From: Casuarina equisetifolia
Taxonomy: Eukaryota; Streptophyta; Magnoliopsida; Fagales; Casuarinaceae
Length of the DNA: 64,000 nucleotides
Direction: 5' to 3'
NCBI GenBank assembly: GCA_028551475.1
Contig: CM052355.1
Coordinates: 13,207,023-13,271,022 of the forward strand
The position numbers were made by a program, and so were the translations under genes. Under the pieces are notes generated by a model. It worked only from the letters and a program-made list of their open reading frames with translations, ran no database searches and was not told where the DNA came from. How positions within the stretch are numbered: the first letter of the stretch is position 1; each line of letters begins with the position of its first letter. This document shows, piece after piece, positions 38,901 to 49,532 of the stretch.

Positions 38901-41544
38901 GGGTGCTCCATTACAGAAGAGCATGGATAAGCCTCCAGGAAGATGGATGGATGGATGCATCAAGCCGTGGGGCAATACTCCCTCAGCACCCCCCAACTGG
39001 TCCACTATGTGTCGCAGAAACTGCTTTGTCTTTGTTTTTATTTTGCAGCTCTCCTGATCGCAATGCCTGGTCAAACTTGGCAACCGAAGCCAGTCTAAAG
39101 TACATGAACAATGACGGGTGTACACGGGTCTTAGAATTTGAAATAGTTTTGCGGTGAGTCCGACAAGAATGAGTCCCTTTTATTGAAAGGGCAAGGATAA
39201 TATGTTCGTTAAAACCGAAAGCCACACTTGCACAAACAATTCATTAAGACACAACAAGAAAAGAACTCGCAACAAATGCTCCAAGCCCCTTGGTTGGCAA
39301 TAACAACAGGTCCGGCTGCCGCTGTTCTTGTGCAAAAACCAACTTCGAGGTGGAATTGACCGGAGGGTATGAGTCCTTGTCACTGCTTGCAGAGATTTAA
39401 TCACGAAGCTAGGCCAGCACCAGCACCAGCACCCTGCACTAAAAGGAGTATTTCACAGCCACACATCACTGAGATCTAGAAACACTGCCAAAAACTTCTC
39501 CATGAGGTACCATCCCTTGGTTCTACGCTTATGAATGGCATTGAGAAACCCGGCTTAATTGCAGCCAAATCAGCCTTTCCCCGCGACTCCTCCTCAACTG
39601 AATATTAATGTGTCCACAAAGATGCAACAAGGGAGAAATGCAAGATTAAAATGATAACAGAACCATGAATCGTCTCGAGCTGAGTTTGTATCAAAATGTG
39701 GAATTATTCTCAGTTTAGGAGGAGGAGGGGTTCTGGGTTCAAACTCTATACCTCACTTTTACAAAGATTTAGCTTCAATAATTGGGTAATATTAGGGACA
39801 TAGAGTGATTTTCAGTACAGTGGTGGTAAGGATTATGGATATACAATTAAAGTCGATGCAAGAAAATTCTCCATTTTTTATGGAAAGGTAGTGGGTGTTA
39901 AAATTACTGTCGTTCATCGCATTCGCCACTTGTTGGGCCTGCATGACTCCCCTCATGCCAAGTAGGAAGGTTGCCAACAATCTTTGGCAAGCTTCTTAGA
40001 TGGCATTCAGGGAGCCAGGCAAGCCGATCAACAGAAGACAAACGCTAGAGCTGACGAGGTCTCCTAGGTTTTCTGCTTCACAACTTCCAAAACCATATGC
40101 AGTTATGAAACTATGCATCACTAGAGCGTTTAGAGGTATGCCAACTACAAATACAGAAGAAAATAGCAAAATAGATAAATTCTTCTCACCCTCCTTTGGA
40201 CTTGAAAGCACAGACGACTTGGATATGTTTTCAGGGAACATTAATCAACCCTATAATATCTGCGAAGCTGAAATAACATCAGTATGTTGTTCCTAAGAAC
40301 TTGTAAAACATACCAGCTAAAAATGCAGAGAAGAACCAGATTTGAGAGATTGTAACAGCAGAATCCGGGGAAAAACGGTGGTAGACTAGCTTAGAGGTTC
40401 ATTTCTCCGTCTTCCCCTCCGTGTTGTTGCAGCAGAAACATATATACTTATATATATAGGTTCGACGAGCCTCGTTTTGACAGCTTGCTGCAGTCCTGGA
40501 AGCAAAAAGTAGTAGGAATGGATTCAAAAGAGTAGAGTAATCAGAAGAGAAGAAAGGGTAAGACAAAGGAAACTCCATGGCTAGGAGAAGGCCATGTCGT
40601 GGAGAAGGCGGCAGCTACGGCCTCCTTCTGACAAATAGTTCCATAGATAGGGCCAAAACTCCTGGGTTTTACAGGTAGCCCCCTTGGATTATCCTCCCTC
40701 GGAAAAGGTGATCCCTCTTTCACTTTCAACTCCATCTGCACACTACAGTAAATATTGGATTGTCGTCTTGTAAATCAAATTTTTTAATACTGTTAACCAG
40801 TAACCAGTGCCTATATGATATAACACAGAGAGGAGAGGTGGAAAACATTTTAAGGGGCTCCGATGGTGCTCGGACGAAAGCAAAACCGCTGAATAAGACA
40901 AGGCCAGTGCTACAGCTGCGGTGGAGATTGAACTTGGTCCTTCAACAGCGAAGTTTCAACAAGTGAGGACAGATCCATTGGTATATTTACTGGGGTGAGA
41001 TCGAAGCATGCGATGTTGCAGAACTCGCCTCGAACAATACAAGTGGGGGCCTCTGTGTCTTCAATATCCTTCACTTACAACGTCAAGTTTTGTGAAGACA
41101 TCTCAGTTTCGGAACATGAGGGTTCCTGGACTTTTTCTGCTGTCCAGGGAAGCAAATAATTGAATGCCTTTTTCTTTTTGACGAGATGTTGCTTTTGTGA
41201 CACATATAGATGGTAATTATTTGGTCAAAGAAGTGACGGGACACAAGCTTCTGAAGTCAACATCCTGATTGAGAGCAATTTGCGCCGTCCATCTCACGTA
41301 CCCCAGGAGGGCCCAAATAAGCAGGATAATGAATTCCTAGGCCCAGGGTCCGGTTGGGTCGAAGTCATTTCAGTACACCCGTACATTCTATATGCTAATC
41401 ACGGTAGTGTTGGTATGATTGATCATGTTTTAGTATACGCTTCAACTTCTGTTTGATAGGAATTCCTTTGATCTTGTATTTATAAGAAAAAAGAAAACAG
41501 TACCCTTTCAATAAAGTGTCTTCTTTACTCCTAAAGTAAAGACT
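35952..41544. other. Long AT-rich intergenic region, no gene recognised
   Basis: The region holds scattered short frames on both strands (for example 38,715-39,157, 40,000-40,296, 40,541-40,741), none resembling a known family or joined by convincing splice sites. A perfect hairpin lies at 36592-36611. A run of TATATATATA at 40448-40458 could be a TATA box for a minus-strand transcript, but no credible coding unit follows. The phrase GGTTCAAACTC near 39737 resembles a tRNA-type B box, but I could not find a matching A box. Confidence 0.45.
36581..36623. repeat. Short perfect hairpin flanked by direct repeats
   Basis: CATCCGTGT (36592-36600) and ACACGGATG (36603-36611) form a 9-bp stem with a 2-base loop. 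The hairpin is flanked on both sides by TTCCTAGTATT. The arrangement resembles a transposon footprint or a very small foldback insertion. Confidence 0.75.
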
Positions 41545-41700
41545 ACAACTTGGAGTTAAAAAGGAAAAGAGAGACGAATTTGTGAAAACTGGAGATATCA
41601 AAGCCGCACTTTGATATTTCACACAAAACAAAGAGAAACACAACAGTAAAATTCTTTTACCACTCAATTGGAACAAGCCAATGAGATATTTCACACTTGC
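41545..41700 (-). mobile_element. Fragment of gypsy-type LTR
   Basis: The sequence from ACTTGGAGTTAAAAAGGAAA onward, including TTTACCACTCAATTGGAACA, resembles the left ends of the two LTR copies at 42747 and 45813. It lies to the left of the gag relic, where the 3' LTR of a minus-strand element would be expected. Most of the internal region of that element is missing. Confidence 0.4.
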
Positions 41701-41829
41701 AATACTTCTTTTCAGCTTTGTTTGTATACACTAACTCTCCCTCACCTTTGCTTTTAGCTTCTATGAGCTATTCGATCACATTCTTTTCTTTTACAAGAGC
41801 AATGATTTTACAATTGAGGGATTCCAAAG

Positions 41830-42310
41830 TTATATGTCCATAGCCTTGAAACATTTAAGAATACCTGCATGAAAAGGATTGTTATGCTCAGACCTTTCCC
41901 CTTTGTAAAAGGTTTTAGTATCCGCATGTTGCACCAAAGCAGTCATCTTCATAGTTGCTAGACTTGAAACTTCTTGTTGTTGCTTCTCTACTATTAAAGT
42001 AAGCCTCCACACACTCTTAAAGGAGTAATTATTGCTATAAACAAACAAGGTTGCCAGTCGTAGTTTGTAAACCGGCCAAGTATCGAACCATTGTTTGTTC
42101 TTTGGGATCTACCACATTACATTTCAGCATTAGTTATTTGAATTTCATAGTGTAATCTTCAATAGATAGGTCTATTTTTTTTTTTCAAGTTTAGCTGTTT
42201 GGAAGGAATCTTCTTTCCAGCTTCCTCTTTATTTTCTCCCAAGTTTTGATTTTTCCTCTATCCTCATGAATTCTCTACAAATTTTCCTTCCACAAAGGAG
42301 CGTTTTCTTA
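41830..42310 (-). pseudogene. Degraded Ty3/gypsy gag relic
   Basis: Read on the minus strand and switching frame, short blocks match the retrotransposon Gag region: a KTWEKIKRKLERRFLP block, a block around DPKEQ and RYLAG, and the ending VEKQQQEVSSLATMKM. Several stops and frame breaks separate them, so no product is possible. A primer-binding-site match and an LTR lie to its right, as expected for a minus-strand element. No protease, reverse transcriptase or integrase was seen. Confidence 0.65.
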
Positions 42311-42721
42311 GCTTTAATGCAATGAGTTTTACCTTTTTTTTTAAAAAAAAAAATGCTCGTTCATCTAGTTTTCTTTAATGCTTGATATGTAGACAGTCTA
42401 AGAATTCATTTAGTTCCATCCTCCCTCCGAACTTAGGAATATCAACCTCGATATCAAGAGAGATTGTGGATAATATCTATAAGACGATAGGAAAAGGATG
42501 GAGTGCTAGAAAGGGTTATCACCTTCTCCACTTTTAAAGTGATGATCCCTTTATGAACTAGGACGACAACAATACCGTCCTTTTGAATGATAAAGGGCCA
42601 AGCTTTGCTAGAGTTGTTGAGGTTGTTTCCTTATCTCCTTTATTTGACATCACATAGATCTTTACTAGTCACCCGAGGTACTTCACTATTTTGAGTACGA
42701 TGATGACCACCAACCAATGTA

Positions 42722-42746
42722 TCAAAAGCTTTGATACCAAACTTGA
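42722..42746 (-). other. Retrotransposon primer-binding-site match (tRNA-Met type)
   Basis: The + strand reads AGCTTTGATACCAAACTTGA; its complement contains TGGTATCAAAGC, one base from the common plant primer site TGGTATCAGAGC. It lies between the LTR copy on its right and the gag relic on its left, the correct order for an element on the minus strand. Confidence 0.6.
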
Positions 42747-43499
42747 TGTTGGCCTAGGATTATAAAATAAAAGAGAAACAAATCTGTAAAAACTAAAGAT
42801 ACTTGAGCCCAATTTATTTAAACAAGCCAAAGAGAAATAGAATAAAAAAATTTATTTACCACTTAATTTAAACAGATTGATGAGATACCAAACTATCAAA
42901 AAGTAATCAAAAGAGATACAAAATAATAAAAAAATAGTTCATCACTCTCTTGGAAAAATCCAAAGAGATATAGAATAATTAGAAAACATTCACCACTTTT
43001 TTGAAACAATCCAAAAAGATACGTAATAATAAATTAAATTCACCATTCTTTGGAAGCAAATCTGAAGAGAGATAAAATGCAAAACATAACCAAAGGCTAA
43101 ACCTTTAACCAATCTTTGACTTTGTTTCCAAGAAAATCTTTCCAAATATTTATAATAAAATATGTCAAAAAAAAGAAAAGAGATTCAACAACTAAAAAGA
43201 AAAAGGCCTAGTGTTATTATTGTTATTATTATATTTGAGATGTGTTAGGGTGATTTAAAAGATACAATAGGATAGGAGAATGCTTGAATTCTGGCATCTC
43301 CCATATGGTAAGGCCCCTAAATGCCATTGAATTGGACCTAGTATTATTATGAATGAGCTTTTTCTTTGAGCCTTCAAATGCAAAACAAAATTCATTGGAC
43401 CTATAATTAAAACTCTAGGAAGTTTCTATTGCTAAGGATGCCAAATAAATGATCCCATCTTGGTTTTCACTAAAGAGACTTCTCAAGAACTCTTGTTAA
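42747..43499 (-). mobile_element. Gypsy-type LTR, copy A (5' LTR of the gag relic)
   Basis: Starts at TGTTGGCCTAGG next to the primer-binding-site match and ends near TCTTGTTAA. It contains several degraded units with CACCACTTTTTTGAAACA and AATCCAAAGAGATATAGAA. It aligns by eye with copy B at 45813-46519. Ends are approximate to a few bases. Confidence 0.5.
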
Positions 43500-43608
43500 T
43501 GGGCTTGGGCCGGATCCAAATTGTTATTTTGGGTTGTGTCAATCATCAAGGCCTCAAAAGTTTGCATTAATCATATACTCTAATTCCACTTGTTGATGGT
43601 TATAATTG

Positions 43609-44700
43609 TTAGGATATATTTTGAGCTTTGATAACTACAAACATTTAGGAGTATAAATTTGAAAGAATACCCCTAAAATAATATGTAATATTAGCATAAC
43701 TATGTAAGGAATATTGTGACACCATTTGTTGTCTTAAGAAGAGTATATTTTAATGGAGACACTAAAACCTCACAAGGCTTGCCTATCGTGACGACATAAA
43801 GGTCACAAAATAAAAAAAGCTCAAGTAGAACTCAAATGATAAGTTGATGTATGTGTTTAACTCCTAGAGTACTATGTGCCATTTTAAAGTGAAGCTGTTC
43901 ATTCATAGACTGAAAGTTAGGCATTTAGTATTTAATCTTTTATGGTGTTGTTTGGAAAACATAACGAGAAGCCTAATCCAAGAAGAAGCCAATTTCCCCT
44001 TTCATGTCTCAGTTCTATGCTTTGACTATTTTGGAAAAATCAAAACCCTAAGAATACACCACAACCTTTATTTGAAACTTTTCCTGTTCAATCAACAAGA
44101 AAATGGGTATAAAGCTGCTATGAAGAGTCTTTAAAGCAAGCCCTTTGATTAAATGAAGAACAATGGCATACTTACTATGATAGAAGCTCTTCTCTATACC
44201 ACACAAAATTGATTAGCAAAATTTCTCTATCTTGTCATTATTCTTTTATTCTTGACTTAGAGCAACACTTGTGCTTAATTATAGATCATTCTAAAGTTAC
44301 CATTACTATACTATTGTTTCACAAAAATTGGCGGTTTTGTCGTAGCTCATTGTAACTTAGGGAGGTGATCCTAGGTGGGTTATTTTATTGTTGATTGAAC
44401 AAGAATTTCTTAGGCGAGAGAAATTGTGATCAAATAGTTTAAAATTGGTTATCCTATGTAACTAATTGGTTAAATTGATTAGTGAAAGAGATCTCTAGCT
44501 GTTTGCTAATAAAAGGTGGATGTAGCTGCCAAGGGGGCTCAGACCGAAACCATATATAAGAGTGGAACTTAAATCATATATAGAAACCGTAGAACCTGAT
44601 ACATGTCTTGAATAAGCTTAGAAACTAGAAAACTTAAGTGTGAAATCATTTAAACCCACAATTAGATATTAATTCTAAAGTTACAATCTAATTCAACTCC
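43609..44700 (+). mobile_element. Copia-type LTR-like repeat, copy A
   Basis: Begins TTAGGATATATTTTGAGC and ends ACAATCTAATTCAACTCC. It is homologous over its length to 47109-48324, for example AATATGTAATATTAGCATAA, TATTGTGACACCATTTGTTG and AGAAACTAGAAAACTTAAGT. The start with TTTGATAACTA and the C-rich end resemble Maximus/SIRE-type copia LTRs, but no polyprotein was found nearby, so the class is provisional. It lacks about 130 bases present in copy B. Confidence 0.5.
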
Positions 44701-45812
44701 CTTCTTGGGAAGTAACAAATGTTCACGTTGCCATTGATACATGCATATGTTATACGCACAAACGACTACTTGATATTGAACTTTGGTTTGTAGATAGTGT
44801 TCATAGTTTCTCACAGGAGTTTCTTCTTTTAATCGATTGAAAATGTTGAGGAGATCAGCCCGCATGTTTTCTGCCGGATGCATGTCCGATCCTTGCAGCT
44901 TCGCTGCAGATTCGGCTCGATCTGCAGCAGGTATGTTCTTTCCCAGAAACGAGCTGTTCGATCTTCTTTCTTCGTTTTAAACCCCATTTGATGAAACATC
45001 GTTGTTCAGCTTCAGATACCTTTAGCTCTTGAAAACATGTTTCATCTTGCGAGACATTCCATCAAAGGACTTTATTTTACTTGTACGAAGCCCCTACCCC
45101 GTTACTTAGATTAGAATCTAATTGTATGTGCATATGCAAGTCATACAAATTTCAAACTTTTGTGAATGGATGTGAAAAAGGTATTTTCAAATGGTTTTGT
45201 TAATGAGGAAGTGTTTATGGAACAACCACTTGGTTTTAAAAAATAAATATTTTTTAGACGAGTTGTTCTTTAGAGGACCTTTAATTCATTTTTAGCGGTC
45301 TACATCACTATGGAAATGCGTTGACAAACTACTCATTGAGCCCCTCATCCGTCTATGATGACTAGGTTATCCTCTTTTCAACTAACACTTTTTATGCTCT
45401 TTTTTTTTTTTTTTCTATGCTCTTGTCACCTACGATGACTGTGTTCGGTAAATCAAGGAGAGCTTTGCTTACATGATAAGCTTTCCTTGCTCTTCAGGGG
45501 GAGTTATGTTATGCCTATCATTTTTTATGCTATGGCTTGAACTATTTTAATGATGGTAAAAAGGGGGAGAATGGATATATTTTGTTGGACTTGTGAGACA
45601 AATTACTATGAACTGCTCTACATATTAATGTAAACATTTTTATAATTCTATCTATGAGACTACATATATATGTTCCTATAAATTACACCTGTCATGCAAA
45701 GTGTCCCATGTTCAGATTTGTAATTGATTTGGGTTCATAAATGCCTCATAATTCTCTCTGCTTTCTACTCTATGCTCATGCTATATGTAAATACTAATAA
45801 ATGCCGTATTGA
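44701..45812. other. Interior of the retrotransposon nest
   Basis: No intact gene is visible. Near 44895-44935 a GC-richer patch carries a small hairpin (TGCAGCTTCGCTGCA). At 45555-45580 the sequence AATGATGGTAAAAAGGGGGA resembles the polypurine tract at the 3' end of copia elements. The rest is degraded repeat. A 73-codon minus frame at 44662-44883 crosses the edge of LTR-like copy A and has no known relatives that I recognise. Confidence 0.4.
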
Positions 45813-46519
45813 TGCTGGACCGAAGGTTATAAAGGAAAAGAAAAGTGGACACGTGAAAAATATATAACACCAAAAGTTCACGACAGTAACATCAAAAAAG
45901 AAATGAATATTTTCTCACTTAGTTCGAATAAATCCAAACCGGTACGAGGAATACAAACAGTCATCACTTTTTTTAAAAGCATCCAAATTAGCACAAAATG
46001 AGAGGAGTACCTACACTTTATTGAAACAAGTAAAAAAGGAATAGAGTACCAAAATTCATTTACCACTCAATTGGAACAAATTAATACGATACTAAATTAC
46101 AAAACAAAAGTGTTCACCACTTTTCTAGAGTAATCTAAAGAGATATAGAAGAATCAAGAAATATTTACCACTTTTTAAAAGCAATTCAAGAGATATAGAA
46201 TGGTTAAAGAACATTCTCCACTCTTTTGGAATAATTCCAAAACGTTAATCAATATTTATATTTTCCTTTAAGACAACTCCGCCCAAAGTTAGATAATAGG
46301 ATTAGGCCAAAAGAGATCTAACGGCTTGAGATGGTTAGGCAAAAAGAGATCCAACAGCTGCGATGGTTAGGCAAAAAGATATCTAGTGACTAAAGAAAAT
46401 GACTTATTGTTGTTATGAATGGGTCTTCCATGACTAAAGAAAATGACTTAGTAAAACATGTTTAATAGAGGATTCCATCTTGATCTTCCATGAGTAGACT
46501 TGTCTAGCAGGAGTAATCA
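45813..46519 (-). mobile_element. Gypsy-type LTR, copy B (3' LTR)
   Basis: Left end TGCTGGACCGAAGG matches the left end of copy A. It carries the same degraded CACCACTTTT and AGAGATATAGAA units. On the minus strand its start, TGATTACTCCTGC, follows directly on a purine-rich AATTAAGGGAGCA, the expected polypurine tract. A 33-37 base tandem unit with GGTTAGGCAAAAAGAGATCC lies inside near 46306-46385. Confidence 0.5.
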
Positions 46520-46575
46520 TGCTCCCTTAATTGGAAAGGACTTGTCCTCAAGTCCATGGTCTCTTCACTTTGTTA
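46520..46575 (-). mobile_element. Polypurine tract and tail of gypsy polyprotein (relic)
   Basis: Next to LTR copy B, the minus strand reads the phrase MDLRTSPFQL before the polypurine tract. This resembles the DLRT-type ending seen near the C-terminus of some plant gypsy polyproteins. Only this scrap remains; the rest of the interior to the right is noncoding. Confidence 0.35.
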
Positions 46576-47108
46576 AGGAGATAGGTCTACTAAGGGGTGT
46601 CAAAGAACCTCCTTGAAAAGCTAACTTAACAGGAGAGAGACATCACATCTTTATTAAGTTCTAAAACATTTCTCTAATTGCTCGTGTGGGACTTAGACCG
46701 TATCTATCCCTCCCTCATCTGGGCTTTGCTTCCCTACAAAGGGTCCTAGTCTATAAGGTCAGTTGCACCACTAAGGATCTTGGTCTCAAGAATATTGCTA
46801 CTAAAAGGTGGGCCCCCAAAGAATTGCCCTAATACCACTTGATGTTGCCAAGGCATATGGAGAACTCCCTTGAAAAATAAGTAGAGAGGAGAAGGACACT
46901 ATACCCTTTTAAGTCTTAAAATATCTCTTTAATTACCTGATATGAGACTTAGATCGCATCACATATTAGCATGCACGGATGCTATAACAAATGTATGTGT
47001 TGTATTGGCACACATGAATGACACATGGGTTGCTATAAATATATGTGTTTGTATGCAAACTAACACATATATAAATGAATGCTTTAGCACCATCAAATAG
47101 AGAGAATA
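46576..47108. other. Repeat interior, no gene recognised
   Basis: Noncoding sequence between the gypsy scrap and the copia-type repeat copy B. It includes phrases such as GGACTTAGACCGTATC and AGACTTAGATCGCATC, which are degraded copies of each other about 250 bases apart. Confidence 0.4.
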
Positions 47109-48324
47109 TTAGGATATAAGTTGAGTTTTGATGACTAAAACATTCATTGTGTAGAAATATGAAGAAGTATCTCTAAAGTAACATGTAATATTAGCATATG
47201 TAAGACATATTGTGACACCATTTATTGTCTTAACAGGGGGTGTATTGTGACAGAAGCTCTACAATTGTGCAAGGCTTAACTATTATGGTGGCATAGAGGT
47301 GGCACAATAGACAAAGTTCAAGCGGAACTCAAACGACAAGATTAGTATGCCACTGTTTGAAACGAAGCCGTTTGTCTGGACAGAATGTTATGTGATTAAT
47401 ACTCATTTTTCTACGGTGTCAGTTTGGAAAACAAATAGGGAAGTCTACTCCTTGAAGAAGCCAATTTCCTCTTTTGTTTCTTAGCTCTGTGCTTCGATAT
47501 TCTGGAAACCTTGAAACCCTAAGCAAGCACTATGGCGTTTATTCAAAAATTTGCCCATTGAATCAACGTGAAACTGGATGAAAAGCTGCTACGAAGCGTC
47601 TCTAAAGCAAGTCCTTCAATTGGAATGAAGAACAACGTCATACTTACTACAATACAAGTTCTTCTTTGTTCTACACATAATCGATTTGTGAAGTCTCTCC
47701 ATCTTGTGAGTATTCTTGTATTTTTGACTTAGAAAAACACTTGTACTTGATTATAGATCATATTAAAGGTATTTTTCAAGTTAAGATTCTATGTTAGGTT
47801 TTCACAAAAATTAGGATGCTAATCAACTTATGCAATCTTAGGAATTAGTTCCTAAGTAGTTTATGCCACATTGTGAGTGCCGATTGAATTAGAATTTCTC
47901 GAGTGACGGAAATTGTAACCAAGGGCTTTGAGATTGATTATCTCATGTAATCATTTAGTTAAATTGATTAGTAAAAGAAGCCTCTAGCTGGTTGCTAGCT
48001 AAAGGTAGATGTAGGTGCCAACGGAACTTGGACTGAGCCACTTGAAAACAATTGTGTCCAATTTTCTCTAGTTGCCTACATCTTGCTTTTAACTACTGCA
48101 TTAATAATTGATCGTGATACATTCCACATGTTTTTTGACTGAACGTAATACAATTGATTGTGCACAATAAACTAGTTAGAAGAATAAAATTTAAATCATA
48201 TATAGAAATTGTAAAACCTCATACAAGTCTTGAAGAAGAAGCTTAGAAACTAGAAAAATTAGTGTGAAACCATTTAAACCCGCAATCAGAAATTAAATTT
48301 TGAAGTTACAATCTAATTCAACCC
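47109..48324 (+). mobile_element. Copia-type LTR-like repeat, copy B
   Basis: Begins TTAGGATATAAGTTGAG exactly 3,500 bases after the matching start of copy A and ends ACAATCTAATTCAACCC. Shared blocks run throughout (CATGTAATATTAGCATATG, TTAAATTGATTAGTAAAAGA, CTTAGAAACTAGAAAAATTA). A segment around 48040-48170 is absent from copy A. Its right end lies about 200 bases from the cyclin gene's stop codon. Confidence 0.5.
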
Positions 48325-48522
48325 TGTTTTTATGTTGCCCAAGGAATTGATTCGCTGCAGTCAAGTTGACAATAACCAGTTTTTTTAAGCACCCTTCAAC
48401 AAATGCAACCTTCTCCCCAATGATCCCCTTCACACTGTTCCGACAACCCTCGCTCTGCATCCTTCATCCCCCGTTTTAACACTAGCGCTCATCAACGCTA
48501 AATTGATGTGAGGCGTGTTTAG
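48325..48522. other. Cyclin 3' flank
   Basis: Short spacer between the repeat copy B and the cyclin stop. On the minus strand one frame stays open for about 50 codons across it into the repeat, possibly a lost or alternative cyclin C-terminus, but it has no family match. Confidence 0.35.
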
Positions 48523-49532
48523 CTACGTGCCCACAGTTCCGACATTCGACGTCAGGATCAGCTGATAACATGATTCAACGTTCTCTTTGTTCAATTGGAA
48601 AACAAGAAGGAGTTCATTCTTGCAATAATCTACATGCTCACCACCAAACTCCATTTCCTTCATCACAAGCAGTGCTACGGCAGCAGCAACTGTGGATGAC
48701 CGGTGATGAACAAATCTAAGATCGCTAAGCAAAGAAATAGAAAAATGCTCAAATAAAGAAGAGAACTCCATATGTCTCCGATCTGCCATGGGAATCTTTT
48801 TGATTATGTAGCCCAAGAAAGAAAGTGGGATGACCGGGTTCATCTTCCAATCAAGCAGAGAGAGTGCCAAGAGTTCCATTTTTTGGATTGATTTTCCGCT
48901 AAACACATAATTCGATTTCTCAGCCTGGAATAGTAGGTTTGTTCCTATTAGTTATGCAAGCAAAAGAAGCTTCCCTTGATTTTGTTTCCCGAAATGAGTG
49001 AGAGAGATGAGTGAAATTAGAGTTTACTTACTTGAAGATCAAGGAGACCTGGAACACGGGTTTCCGTCACTTTGGCTGCCAAAGAAAGACAAGCCACTGC
49101 AGCCAACTGCACCATCCACGGCTTCAAGGTCATGCCCCTCTGGAAGTGCAAATCCGGTAGAAAACGATCAAGATAGTTAACCGATAAAGCTGCCGTAAAG
49201 GTAGAGAAAGCATGGTGAGAATTGACAGCCAAGATCCAGTGTAAGGCCTCTTGACGAGCTGGGGTGATGAGAGACAGATCGGCCTGTTGATAGCGGCTGA
49301 AGGGCTTTGGATTCGTCTCGAGTTCCTTATACAACAGCATATGGAGGCCAGATTCTTCATCAATTTCCCCGAGTTCGAGAAGGAACTGTGGGAAGTGAGG
49401 AGGTAAAGCTTGCGGTGCTTCCATGTCACTTTCAACTCTCAGGGGCACTTCAACTATGCTCCAGTAATCTTCGTTGCAGGAAAGGCTGTTGAGATCAGTC
49501 AAGTCATTGCTGATTGGTTGCTGTGGAGTCAT
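48523..49532 (-). CDS. CYCD3: D-type cyclin, CYCD3-like
   Basis: Minus-strand exons are 49032-49532 and 48523-48924; 300 residues. D-type cyclins bind CDKA and, through LxCxE, the retinoblastoma-related protein to drive G1/S entry. LSCNE at residues 17-21 is that motif. The cyclin N box is clear: ARQEALHWILAVNSHHAFS, then AALSVNYLDRFLPDLHFQ and KPWMVQLAAVACLSLAAKV. Exon 2 carries NYVFSGKSIQKMELLALSLL, a region matching the family's PVTPISF-type block (PVIPLSFLGYIIKKI), and ends ESCYQLILTSNVGTVGT. CYCD3 proteins are usually about 340-380 residues with a Ser/Pro-rich tail, which is missing here. The repeat cluster begins about 200 bases beyond the stop, so a truncated C-terminus is plausible, although an unseen third exon is possible. 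Confidence 0.87.

Noticed and set aside
38715..39157. Facing frames of 117 and 136 codons
   Set aside because: Composition and lack of splice links suggest chance frames in a GC-richer patch; no domain seen.
39720..39760. tRNA-like B box (GGTTCAAACTC)
   Set aside because: No A box or cloverleaf could be formed around it; perhaps a SINE scrap at most.
39996..40296. Minus frame with two hydrophobic segments downstream of a TATA-like run
   Set aside because: Could not be joined to an upstream exon in frame; the opposite strand is equally open.
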